Shown: positions 46,279 to 55,954, counted from the stretch's first letter. The stretch: DNA of 64,000 bases from Amphirosellinia nigrospora (GCA_004123355.1 SCHM01000001.1:5448001-5512000), one strand, 5' to 3'. Translations and numbers: made by a program. The notes: generated from the letters alone by a model not told the origin.

Positions 46279-48444
46279 TTATCCGACCGTCGCCGCCGAA
46301 CCATCTCCGTATATCGGAGTCCCCGCAGCGCCGGCGTTGCCGCTCCCGCTCCCGCTCCCGCTTGCCTCAGTATCGTCGCCGCCCATCCATTTCGGCTTCT
46401 TGAAGCCGTCGCCGATTTCTTGGATCCACTTGGGCGTATCCATCGTATCTATCGTGTTTTTGAACGCGATGGCCCAAGTTACCGAAGAAGCTATCGTCTT
46501 CCGGCTCTGGGAGCGTAGCTGCCGACGGCCGCCCTCGAGCCGCTGTGCTGCGCGTGGGAAGGTCGCGCTGAGATGGTGAAGTGGCAAATGGTGTCCTGGT
46601 CCCTTCTGCCCTAGATGACGGTACTGTTAAAACAGGTTGTGTACGGCCCGAAGCGCCACGAGATGCAGCCTCTTCTAACCGCCGGGAGATTGATGTCCCG
46701 TTTAGCTCACGCTCGATTAGTACCCGACCTTCACGCCAGGAACCTGTCCCGTACCCTGCCGAACTCTCGTCCTCTTCATCATCGACGATATCCACGCCGA
46801 ATCCAAAGAGCCTCTTTACCCTACCATACAACCCGAACAATGTCGCGAGGACGGGTAGCAAGATAAGTATGGGGAACAACTTGCTGAACCAGTCTCCAAG
46901 GGGTGTTAGGTCAATATATTGACCTAGCAGTTTATAGAAGACGGTTTTCGTATATATTTTAGGAGACAGTAAAGTGATAAAGTTGTAAGATAGTGGCACA
47001 CTGAGTCTCGCGACCTGGCCCGCGTACCAGAATGCGGACTCGTGTGCAGTGTTGCGCCTGACCAAGGCCCGGCCACGCCAGACTTTCACTTCGGTCACCG
47101 TGTGTAACGCCGCTGCGCACATGTATAATATCCAGAATGCCGCACTCAGTTGCCCGGCAAACCCAACCCGGCCACTATCTCCAGTCCAGTGGTGAACCAC
47201 TGTAAATCGTATCACAGACAAGGATGGAAAAGCTCCTTTCACGAGCTCCGACCAAGTGATGCATATCGAAGCTAGTGCAAGGAGGCCTCCAAAGAAGATA
47301 CGAAGATATGGAATGATTTGACGATATAACAGGTATCGGGTGTACGGTGTGAGGATGGTTAGCCTTTCCAGCATGGAAGAGGATGGTGAGGCTCCACCAA
47401 ACTCAAGTTTCTTGGATCCAGAGGAGTCTAGAATTGCCTGTGTCCGTGATGCATCGTGGAGCAGTCGATCCCACTCGTCAATATATCGAGATTTCGTATG
47501 CTTTGCACGGACGAGTTGACGGGTCAGGTCTGCCAAATACTTCTCCGTGATAACTGTGGGAACGATACGGCCGTCATTTTCGCGAGGAATTGCGCTCCGC
47601 GGCCGCGTCTCGGGAATACTGCACACATCGGAAAGCTCCTCGATCCAATCCTGGTGGTCTCTAGCACTGCCAGTCTTGCGCTTACTGAGCTCGGACACCT
47701 GAAACTCCAGATCCTCTATGTTGAGAATAGCATCTTCCATATTTTCAAATAACTTGGGTGCTCTTGATTGCAGTCGTCTAAGCCGCCAGCTTGCGCTCGC
47801 ATTTCTGATCAAGTTTCGTGGAATCGCGACCAAGCCATGTCCCATTAGATAGATGGCAAGGATCAAGCCCCAACAGTAGGCAAATGCCATGATCAAACCC
47901 TTTATCGACGTAAAAGACGGGCCGTAGGAAATAAAGAAGTATACGAGCCCGAGAACACCTGATCCCAGGACGATGGCGTAGTACTGGGCGTTTTGGTGTA
48001 GCGAATAGATTAATCGGTCCTTCGGTTCTCGGTAGCCAGCATCGGAATATTCGGCGAAGATGGGAAATATGAACCTAAGAAGATATCTTGTCAGGATGTG
48101 CTAGAAGAGACCGCAAGACCTCCAACGCACCATGTGAGGGTAAATGTAAGCCAGTAAGATATCCTCCATGCGACCAACAGGGCGCGGTCGGGGAGCCATA
48201 TGCCCCTGATGGTCTCATCGTCAGGGCTTGCATTGGAGGCAAGGTCGATGGGGACTAGCAAGACAATGCTAGCAGGAAGCCATAGTCCGAAGAATACTGG
48301 AAGGATTAGGTAGGCGGGCGTTGTGCGCAGGGTCAGATATCGTCTGAGGATGAGGAGAACAACGACAGACAAGACCGCAAGGGCGATACCTGCGAAAATG
48401 ATGGAGCCGATAGGCGACTGGCTACTAACTACGTGCAGCAGCAT
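46279..48444 (-). CDS. LMBR1-domain multi-pass membrane protein (LMBD2-like)
   Basis: The minus-strand start at 48444 gives MLLHVVSSQSPIGSIIFAGI, then hydrophobic helices (LAVLSVVVLLIL; LILPVFFGLWLPASIVLLVP), IDLAS, and RGIWLPDRALLVAWRISYWL, a hallmark of fungal LMBR1-family proteins. Intron 48075-48130 is GT-AG and phase 2 (..LTW|FIFPIFAEY). More helices follow (GLIMAFAYCWGLILAIYLM), a long cytosolic coiled region with LRRLQSRAPKLFENMEDAIL, and a second membrane half (RYLLYRQIIPYLRIFFGGLL; LSYNFITLLSP; LFPILILLPVLATLFGLYG). The Ser/Arg-rich tail has TIDTMDTPKWIQEIGDGFKK then PKWMGG and a Gly/Ser run. A single-base break near 46450 moves the tail to another frame ending at 46279. About 720 residues. 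The molecular function of fungal LMBD2 proteins is not settled. Confidence 0.87.
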
Positions 48445-48696
48445 GATGGTTGCGAATAATCACTCCATGTGGCACTATGAGAAAAGGCCAAGTTTGCGAA
48501 GAGAAAAAGGGGAGTGGTGCCGCGATAGCTGGACCCTTGAATCCTGCGTTGTGATGCGATGCGAAGCGAAGGAGGGATGCGATGCAATCTCGACGTTGTA
48601 AATGATTACCTCGTTGGGTCAAGGGCTGCTTAAACGGAGCCCGTCTTGGCTTGAACTGGCTGTTGGGGGCACTATTGATGTAACACACTAAACCCT
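48445..48696. other. 5' flank of the LMBR1-like gene
   Basis: No gene is seen. This is the promoter and leader region of the minus-strand membrane-protein gene, ending at the target duplication of the element at 48706. Confidence 0.45.
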
Positions 48697-48705
48697 TGCT
48701 TGTAC

Positions 48706-49216
48706 CAGGTCAGTTATTCGCACATCAACTTTCAGTAATCGAACATCAAACTAGCCATTTCTAGTCAAAAGGCTCGCCATACACTCCACCGCCCCATTTC
48801 TAACCCAATTTGTATAAGCGCTTCGGCATAACCCAGTAGAATCTACCTCTTCAAAAGAAAAACACTTAAAAATACAGTTGACGCGTTAGATCCTTTGCTA
48901 CCTGCCTACCTACCAAAGTACGTATCGAAATATAGCATTTGCAGTGCTTTAGCTACTACCGCTAGCCCAAATTGACAGTTCTTAACCCAGACGCTTTTGT
49001 AAGTAAATTTAGTTGTAATACGTCGTTTAAGAGACCTAATATATAAGCACTTTAGTAACTGCTTAAAATATAATTAACTGTTTTTTCAATTCCTGCTTCC
49101 TCGCTGCTAAGGCTTCTATATAAATTAGGTAAGAAGCGGAGCATTTCAGAGGTTTGGCTAGAAGCGGCTAGTTTGATGTTCGATTACTGAAAGTTGATGT
49201 GCGAATAACTGACCTA
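48706..49216. mobile_element. Non-autonomous DNA transposon (MULE-like MITE), 511 bp
   Basis: The ends are 59-bp terminal inverted repeats, 48706-48764 and 49158-49216, which I count as differing at about three positions. They open with (C/T)AGGTCAGTTATTCGCACA. The flanks carry a perfect 9-bp direct repeat, tgcttgtac, at 48697-48705 and 49217-49225. Long inverted repeats and a 9-bp duplication are typical of Mutator-like elements; hAT elements would give 8 bp. The interior is non-coding and moderately AT-rich with no transposase, so the element depended on an enzyme supplied elsewhere. The well-matched ends imply a fairly recent insertion. Confidence 0.85.
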
Positions 49217-49242
49217 TGCTTGTACTGGTGGCACTGTATTAA

Positions 49243-49453
49243 TGTGCGTGCTTGTCAACCTATATTGAGTAACCTACGGGGCCTTCACTATTGCGGTTTG
49301 GGCTGTGTAGATCAAGTCTCAATATACTAGGTTGGTTGATTAAGTAAAGGGCTAAGTCTAGGTTTCTGTGGTGGGCTAAATACTTATAGCTGTGGGGTGG
49401 GGCTGGCTTGCAGTGCCCGCCAGGGCTCTGCCAGTCGCCACCCTGGAGCCACA
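49243..49453 (-). repeat. 3' LTR of the Gypsy element
   Basis: A 211-bp LTR that matches the one at 54813-55023 base for base in my comparison. In element orientation it opens TGTGGCTCCAGGG and ends GCACGCACA. Confidence 0.95.
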
Positions 49454-49532
49454 ACCACTCCCTTCCTCAGATAACTGCCCTCAGTTATCTATCTCAACCA
49501 GTATCTCTGTAATGAAACTATTTACAATCTAG

Positions 49533-50786
49533 CTACTCTATCATTGCCCTCAGGCGCCTCCGATCGTTCTCCAGCATCGTCTGGCTAGCGTACCATAAGC
49601 TCCGTACAGGGTGGCCATCATCGCTATACGCGGGAAACAGGTTAGTTCCGTTGTATTTGCTTGGCAGTTGAATTCCGCCAGGGCTCCGTAACCTGTAAGT
49701 ATTGCCGTGATGGCAACTCGCTATAGCCCATGGTCCGTCATAGAAGGGTTCCGTTTTATTGCTACGCTGGCGTACTCGCAGTACCCAGTCTCCGGGTGCG
49801 TAGGTTCGGATCAATCCCTTTTTCTCCTGTAGGTAAGCTCTGATCTGGTCTCTAGAAGCCTTCAAACTGTTGAAGTAGTTCCTTGCCATAGGTGCTTCGT
49901 GGTTCTTTACTAGGCTCTGCTGGAATTCGACCTCTTCCCCCTCGGTTGGGTCCCTTACGTATTCAGAGACTTCAACAGGTGACTGCTGTTGAGGAGGTTG
50001 GGTGCCAAATAAAAGGAAATAGCTGCTGTAGCCACTTGGCTTCGGTGTCCGATTGTGAATGTTTACAGCTGCCTGCAACAGAGTAGCTGCGTCAGGGTAT
50101 CTGTGTGCCAGACCTTCTCGTAGCATAATCCGCTTGAGGTCTCCGTTTGCCTTTTCCACTTTGCCGTTGCCTCTGGGTCTCCCAGGTGTAATAGGCTTAA
50201 CCACAGATCCCTTGCTTTGGTGCCACTGAGTTGCTTCGTCACCTACGAACGCGCCTCCGTTATCGCTAATCCATTCCCTTGGGTACCCGAAAGTCTCCCC
50301 GATCTTGGTGATCAGCGGTATCGTGCTCAGAAATGACACATCGGGTACTATAGCTGCCTCCACCCATGCTGTAGCGTATTCTACGCATACCAGTATCTTC
50401 AGTTGTGCCATAGATGTGTGGTCTATTGCCCAACGTGTCAGCGGTGGTGGTGGTACTATGGGTCGTAGGTCTGGCAGCATCGTCAGTGGTGGCTTCATCA
50501 ACTGACACTGCCTGCATTCTGCCACAGCCTGCTGTGCCATCAGCGTGATCTCCGGGTGCCAATACTGCTTATTGATTTCGCGTGTTAGGGTGCCAACTGT
50601 GGCGTGCCCTAGGTCAACGTGTGTATTCTTGACCTTCTGCAGTAATTCTGGTATTTCGGGGATCTTCAGGAGCGCTACCGCTTGATGTGCCGTTCCTGCA
50701 GGGTGTGGGGGTCTCCGGGGGTCCGTTGGTACTGGGCTATTTTGTATAGTTCTCCTTCGTGTGTGATAAAGTGCCTGGTTACCCAC
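49533..50786 (-). CDS. Gypsy integrase portion
   Basis: This is part of the young Gypsy fossil. Visible are an N-terminal HHCC zinc-binding region (HVDLGHATVGTLTRE to ECRQCQ), the integrase core with RWAIDHTS, ISDNGGAF and NGKVEKANGDLKR, and a C-terminal GPY/F-like stretch (FYDGPWAIAS). Confidence 0.93.
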   Translation of the reverse strand: MGNQALYHTRRRTIQNSPVPTDPRRPPHPAGTAHQAVALLKIPEIPELLQKVKNTHVDLGHATVGTLTREINKQYWHPEITLMAQQAVAECRQCQLMKPPLTMLPDLRPIVPPPPLTRWAIDHTSMAQLKILVCVEYATAWVEAAIVPDVSFLSTIPLITKIGETFGYPREWISDNGGAFVGDEATQWHQSKGSVVKPITPGRPRGNGKVEKANGDLKRIMLREGLAHRYPDAATLLQAAVNIHNRTPKPSGYSSYFLLFGTQPPQQQSPVEVSEYVRDPTEGEEVEFQQSLVKNHEAPMARNYFNSLKASRDQIRAYLQEKKGLIRTYAPGDWVLRVRQRSNKTEPFYDGPWAIASCHHGNTYRLRSPGGIQLPSKYNGTNLFPAYSDDGHPVRSLWYASQTMLENDRRRLRAMIE

Positions 50787-52933
50787 TGGGCCTCCAGATT
50801 CAGTGGCAACTCGCCATCGAACTTCAAGAACTCAAATATAGCTTGCAGGTCTATACGGTTTAGCTGTTGCGGCAGTTTAACTAACTGCCTTTCCATGTTC
50901 GGTAGTATCTGCGTTTCGGGGTCGCGTTCCGCTGTTGGGAAAGTCGTTTCGGGAGGTCTCGATAGCCAATCAGCTAGCACGTTTGACTTGCCTGTACGAT
51001 ATACAATTCGTACACTATAGTGCTCGATAGCATCCAAGAATCGAACTATTCGTGCTGGTTGTTCTGATTTGCTCTTTATCGTAAGTAATGACTCATGGTC
51101 GGTACGTACAGTTACTTCTCCTCCTTCTACCCAGTGCTTCCAGTGCTGTAATGCCAACATGATAGCTAGAAGCTCTCGTTCCTGTGCCGAGTAACGCGTT
51201 TGGTGGTCACCTAGCTTCTTGGAAAAATATGCTACTGGATAGAGTGCTGTTTTCTCTCCGTGGAGATGTGGCTGCATTAAACATGCCCCGACGTGCAGTT
51301 GGCTGGAATCCGTATCCATTACGGAGGGCAACCTCCAGTCGAATGCTCTAATCACTGGCATTGTAGTCATCGCATCTTTAATCGTTTGCCAGGCTTTCTG
51401 GGCTTCTGCGTTTAGTACGACTGGTTGGTTTTTCGGTCCTCCTGTCAGTGCCGTAAGTGGTGCCGCGATCAGCGAATACTTGTCAATCAGGTGCCTGAAA
51501 TAGCCTGCTGCATTCGCGAATCCGCGTACTTCGGTAGTTGTTCTCGGCATCGGTCTGTCCCTCACTGCGGCTACCTTCGCTGGGTCTGCTTTGATTCCTT
51601 CCTGGGATATGTGGAATCCTAGGAATATGCCTTGGTTGACGAACATTAGGGTCTTCGCGGGGTTGATCATCATGCCGTACTGCGCTAGTCGTTCGAATAG
51701 CATACAGCACCGTTGATATAGTTCTTCCCTCGTCTCTCCCCAAATACAGATATCGTCGAGTAGGCCTGCCAGCCATTCCCTGAAGGGCTCCACGATCTCC
51801 TCTATCAGGGCCTGAAAAGTGGCTGGTGCGTTGCAGAGTCCGAAAGGCATAACTAGCCATTCGTATATGCCGAAAGGTGTTACGAATGCTGTTTTCTCGC
51901 GGTGGGGGCCATATACTCCTATATGCCAATATCCATCTTTGAGATCCACGAAAATATACCACCTGTGACCTGCGGCCCTCTGTATTTGGTCCGCGGCGTT
52001 CGGTAACGGGTGGGCTCGCTTTTTCGTGACCTTATTCAATTCCCTGTAATCGCAGCAGAATCGCCATATGACATTTTCTTGGTCACTAAGGTCAGGCTTG
52101 GTGGTTTCGCCAGGTCGCTTCTTCGGGGTCAACAGTGCCGGCGCGCCCCATGGTCCCATACCCTTTCTGATATGAATACCTAAGTGTGCCTTGACGAATT
52201 CCCTCATAGCTCTCTCTTGTGCAGGGCTATACCTACGGGGTGGTAGCTTTATTGGTGGGCTATCCCTAGTATCGATGTAGTGCTTTGTGCGTGCTATGAC
52301 ATCGGTACGTCGTTTAGCTAGATTGAATAGGCCGGGGAATCGTTTCACCAGTTCTGCCTGTTTGTCTGCTATCCAGGGGTCCTTTGGCGTATCCTTGTGC
52401 CAGGTTACCTTTGTTTCTTCTGTCTCTTTCGCGTTATAGGTCATCTCCGTAGCTGTACTAGCCAATGACCGTTTCAGGGGTTCGAGTAGGGGTGCTCCGT
52501 TGAATTTCGTCAGCTTAATTGTTTCGGTATCCTTCACATAGCCGAAAACGCTGCCCCATTCATGGAAAATACGCTTCCCTAAGGTTACGTCACCAGGGAA
52601 CGTACGGTCTGGCACAACGCCTCCAATCACGGTCCAGGGTTCTGTAGTGCCTTCTGTCGTCACAAATTGTGCCGTAATTTCGCAGTCTTCTGTAACCATT
52701 GGTCCAACTCCTCCGATGCCATGCATAGTGCCTTGTCTCTGTGATTTGTAGGGCTGGAGCTTTGAAGCCAATGATTGCGAGATATAGCAGCTTGTGCAAC
52801 CGTAGTCCCAGAACACTGTAAATGTGTTGCCGTTGTTCAGTCGGGCCTGGAACAGGTTATGGCGGTCGTTGTAACCATGCCTCAACTTATCTCTTTCTGG
52901 GGTCATTTTACTGCCCTCGTCCAATCTGACCAC
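50675..52933 (-). CDS. Gypsy protease-like, reverse transcriptase and RNase H portion
   Basis: This is part of the young Gypsy fossil. An aspartic-protease-like segment (VFWDYGCTSCYIS) precedes reverse transcriptase with VDLKDGYWHI, MPFGLCNAPATFQ and LLDDICIWG. The RNase H region has MDTDSSQLHVGACLMQ and TDHESL. Confidence 0.95.
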   Translation of the reverse strand: MVRLDEGSKMTPERDKLRHGYNDRHNLFQARLNNGNTFTVFWDYGCTSCYISQSLASKLQPYKSQRQGTMHGIGGVGPMVTEDCEITAQFVTTEGTTEPWTVIGGVVPDRTFPGDVTLGKRIFHEWGSVFGYVKDTETIKLTKFNGAPLLEPLKRSLASTATEMTYNAKETEETKVTWHKDTPKDPWIADKQAELVKRFPGLFNLAKRRTDVIARTKHYIDTRDSPPIKLPPRRYSPAQERAMREFVKAHLGIHIRKGMGPWGAPALLTPKKRPGETTKPDLSDQENVIWRFCCDYRELNKVTKKRAHPLPNAADQIQRAAGHRWYIFVDLKDGYWHIGVYGPHREKTAFVTPFGIYEWLVMPFGLCNAPATFQALIEEIVEPFREWLAGLLDDICIWGETREELYQRCCMLFERLAQYGMMINPAKTLMFVNQGIFLGFHISQEGIKADPAKVAAVRDRPMPRTTTEVRGFANAAGYFRHLIDKYSLIAAPLTALTGGPKNQPVVLNAEAQKAWQTIKDAMTTMPVIRAFDWRLPSVMDTDSSQLHVGACLMQPHLHGEKTALYPVAYFSKKLGDHQTRYSAQERELLAIMLALQHWKHWVEGGEVTVRTDHESLLTIKSKSEQPARIVRFLDAIEHYSVRIVYRTGKSNVLADWLSRPPETTFPTAERDPETQILPNMERQLVKLPQQLNRIDLQAIFEFLKFDGELPLNLEAQWVTRHFITHEGELYKIAQYQRTPGDPHTLQERHIKR

Positions 52934-52948
52934 GTGGACGGGGCTGTC

Positions 52949-54643
52949 CTAGGCCTCACTGAACAGATCTTCCAGTTCCTGGTCGATCCGGTCGTCTTCC
53001 AGGCGCTCCGCAGCACTTCGTTCGAGTTCCTCGGGGTCTTCGTCGTTATCCTCCGTAAAGTGTACTCGCTTCTGCGGCTTGCCTCTGAAAGACTTGTATT
53101 TAGTTCTGAATTTCTCGAACTTATTGGCTAGGTCGTTGCGGTATAGCGTGCCTTTGATCGTAACGGATTGGCCGGACTGGCCTTGTGGTTTCGTTGTCTT
53201 AGGCCATTGCACTTTCTCGCGGCAGTCCTTGGCCCAGTGGCCAGGCTTGCCACAGTTGAAACACACGTTATCCGCTACTTTCGCTGCGTACCCGTCGTCG
53301 CGGGTTTGCTGTTCCGCATCGTCACCGTTAACTTCGGTGACACGGCTAACCTCCCGGCTGTCGGTACGGGGGTCTGAAATGGTAGGCATTAGTGCCTTCG
53401 GGGTCATTTCCGTATTGTCGACTGGCTGGATCTGGCCTACGGCAGGTTTGCCTGCCGTACCTCCGGTAATGTTGTAATTGTAGTAGGGTGCTGTTGTACC
53501 TTGGAGTTGTACGGTGATCTCGGGGGTACTGTAGATTTTCGGTTCCACGGAGGTCATAGTGATCATTCCCGATACTCGTACTGCCTCCTCCATGATTTGG
53601 CCTGTGTTCCATTCTCTGCTGAAACGCTCTATATTGAGCCAAATGCTTGGGGCATACGTAGTAAGCTTATCAACTATTACGTCACGTGTTTGCTGGGTGT
53701 TTCGAGTACCTCCCGGCAGTCGATAGAAAGCCTCCCGTAGTCTCCAAAGATAGCTCATATATGCTTCGTTTTGGGCTGGCAACAGTCCTACAAATACCGT
53801 TAAGGGGCTGTGCAGTGCGTTGTAGGTACCTAGTACTTGGATCACTGCTTCCAGAAAGTCGATCCAGGTGGCCGCTGTATTGCTGTTTCTGATGAATAGC
53901 GCCACTTGCTGGAAATCACCCGCTAATTCGAGCATGACTCTCTTGGTCCATAATTCGTAGGGCACCAGGGCCTGTGCTAGTCGTACCTGGATTTGGCGTA
54001 CCTTATCCAGTGTGGTATGATCGGCTCGAATTAGACGTAGATTAGGTGGTATGATTACCTTATTCTTGTCCTCGCACTTGCCTAGCTCAATAGCGTCGCT
54101 CGCCAAGAATGCGTCAGGAAAAATGGCCTGAACTCGCTGTTCTTGTCGGGTCTGGGTAAAATTTGGGCCTCTATATTTCTGTAGGTTCAACGAAAGGTCC
54201 TCCAATCGTTTCTGATTAGTTACGCCAGTTGGTTGTCGCATGTATGCCTCATCCGTTCCTTCAGCACCTGCGAGTGCGTGTAAGGGGTCTGCTGTTATAC
54301 CTGCTGGTGTACCCGCTGGAGCTGGTGGCGCTGGGGTTGTTGCTGGTCTTGTTGTTGCACCTGTTGGTGTAGTTGTAGTGCCGCCACCTTGGTTTTGTAG
54401 ACCTAGTTCTCGGAAACCTTTTCTCATTTCCGTCAGCATAGCTTCGAATCGTAGGTCTATTTTCGTCTCCAGTTGGTCGATTCGCTTGGCTACGTTAGTT
54501 GCTAACGCGTTAATACGGGTATTACAGCTTGCTATATTCGTAGCTGGTGGGACGCCTATCAGGTCATCTGACGCTGGGCTGCCTGTATCCGTTGTAGAGC
54601 CGCCACTTTCTGCCTCGAAATGGGCTCCCGTGAAGTCCGCCAT
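52949..54643 (-). CDS. Gypsy gag portion with CCHC zinc knuckle
   Basis: This is part of the young Gypsy fossil. A 564-residue capsid/nucleocapsid-type protein: an N-terminal coiled stretch, a Pro/Thr-rich linker, a helical capsid-like middle and the zinc knuckle CFNCGKPGHWAKDC near the C-terminus, followed by a charged tail. Confidence 0.93.
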   Translation of the reverse strand: MADFTGAHFEAESGGSTTDTGSPASDDLIGVPPATNIASCNTRINALATNVAKRIDQLETKIDLRFEAMLTEMRKGFRELGLQNQGGGTTTTPTGATTRPATTPAPPAPAGTPAGITADPLHALAGAEGTDEAYMRQPTGVTNQKRLEDLSLNLQKYRGPNFTQTRQEQRVQAIFPDAFLASDAIELGKCEDKNKVIIPPNLRLIRADHTTLDKVRQIQVRLAQALVPYELWTKRVMLELAGDFQQVALFIRNSNTAATWIDFLEAVIQVLGTYNALHSPLTVFVGLLPAQNEAYMSYLWRLREAFYRLPGGTRNTQQTRDVIVDKLTTYAPSIWLNIERFSREWNTGQIMEEAVRVSGMITMTSVEPKIYSTPEITVQLQGTTAPYYNYNITGGTAGKPAVGQIQPVDNTEMTPKALMPTISDPRTDSREVSRVTEVNGDDAEQQTRDDGYAAKVADNVCFNCGKPGHWAKDCREKVQWPKTTKPQGQSGQSVTIKGTLYRNDLANKFEKFRTKYKSFRGKPQKRVHFTEDNDEDPEELERSAAERLEDDRIDQELEDLFSEA

Positions 54644-54812
54644 TGCGTACAGGATAGATATTGCAGGGTATACTTCTCAGGATGGGTCTCGACAAGGTGT
54701 CTGATTGGCGTAATCGCAGGGTTAGATCTCTGCAGGTTGGTCGGCTGCAGGGTTGTCTATGATCGCGCAACTAGTCTTAAATGAAAGCTGTGAAGCTGCG
54801 CAAATAGCTATT

Positions 54813-55023
54813 TGTGCGTGCTTGTCAACCTATATTGAGTAACCTACGGGGCCTTCACTATTGCGGTTTGGGCTGTGTAGATCAAGTCTCAATATACTAG
54901 GTTGGTTGATTAAGTAAAGGGCTAAGTCTAGGTTTCTGTGGTGGGCTAAATACTTATAGCTGTGGGGTGGGGCTGGCTTGCAGTGCCCGCCAGGGCTCTG
55001 CCAGTCGCCACCCTGGAGCCACA
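54813..55023 (-). repeat. 5' LTR of the Gypsy element
   Basis: Matches the LTR at 49243-49453. Just inside it (54801-54813) is a short palindrome, aaatagctattt. I do not see a TGG-type tRNA primer-binding site there. Confidence 0.95.
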
Positions 55024-55051
55024 TTAATGCTATACTGTACTTATCTATTCG

Positions 55052-55261
55052 TGTGCATGCTTGTCAACCTATATTGAGTAACCTACGGGGCCTTCACTAT
55101 TACGGTTTGGGCTATATAGATTAGGTCTTAATATACTAGGTTGGTTGATTAAATAAAAGGCTAAGTCTAGTTTTTGTAGTGGGCTAAATACTTATAGCTA
55201 TAGGGTAGGGCTAGCTTATAATGCTTGCTAAAGCTTTATTAGTTATTATTTTAAAACTATA
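55052..55261 (-). repeat. RIP-degraded Gypsy LTR
   Basis: A 210-bp relative of the young element's LTR. Its outer 130 bases stay close to the intact sequence, and RIP-type change grows steadily toward the interior. Confidence 0.92.
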
Positions 55262-55750
55262 ATTTTTTTTTTTTAAATAATTATTTTTAGTTATTTATTT
55301 TAATTAGTATTTTTATAATAAAACTATTTATAATTTAGCTATTTTATTATTATTTTTAAGCGTTTTAATTATTTTTTAGTATTATTTAACTAATATATTA
55401 TAAGCTTTATATAAAGTAGTTATTATTATTATATATAAAAATAAATTAATTTTATTATATTTATTTAATAATTAAATTTTACTAAAGTTTTATAGCTTAT
55501 ATATATTATTATAATAATAATTATTATAGTTTATAGTTTATTATAAAAAAGTTTTATTTTATTATTATATTAATATATTTATAATATTTAATTTTTAAAT
55601 ATATAAATTTAGATTAATTTTTTTTTTTTTTAAATAAGCTTTAATTTAGTTTTTAAAAACTTTTAAACTATTAAAATAGTTTTTTGCTATAAGTGCTTTA
55701 TAGTTTTTTATTAAGTTTTACTAAAATTCGACTTTTTTTTTTTAGTTAAG

Positions 55751-55954
55751 TTTTAATAGAGCCTTTAAGGGGTCTGTGTTGCCAGTGGCTTCCTTGCGCG
55801 GAGCGTAAAGGGAAGCTACCTAGCAACACCTATATCTAAATAAACAGCTAGCATACTGCTAGTTAAAGAATTTATTATTAGATTTATTACGTAGATTTAA
55901 TAATAGATTTTTTTTTTTAATTAAGCTTTACTTTATAACTTATAATATTTTTCT
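55751..55954. repeat. Left direct repeat (probable LTR) of the nested element
   Basis: Pairs with 63550-63752. It keeps a GC-richer core (ggcttccttgcgcggagcg) that stands out from the AT-rich surroundings. Confidence 0.87.

Larger units (their letters stand above)
49243..55023 (-). mobile_element. Ty3/Gypsy LTR retrotransposon, nearly whole and very young
   Basis: This is a 5.8-kb element read on the minus strand. Identical-looking 211-bp LTRs (TGTG...CACA) bound it, with a 4-bp TTAA duplication outside (49239-49242 and 55024-55027). A purine-rich tract (seen as pyrimidines at 49454-49470) lies against the 3' LTR, as expected for plus-strand priming. Parts in element order: gag with a CCHC zinc knuckle, protease-like segment, reverse transcriptase, RNase H, integrase. 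This order (RT before integrase) defines Ty3/Gypsy. I see no chromodomain after integrase. The coding parts lie in more than one frame; Gypsy elements can bridge gag and pol by programmed frameshifting. It looks whole or nearly so, with at most one or two breaks. Identical LTRs indicate a very recent insertion. Confidence 0.95.

Noticed and set aside
49260-49454. 64-codon frame repeated at 54830-55024
   Set aside because: Lies in the two LTRs; its duplication reflects identical LTRs, not a gene.
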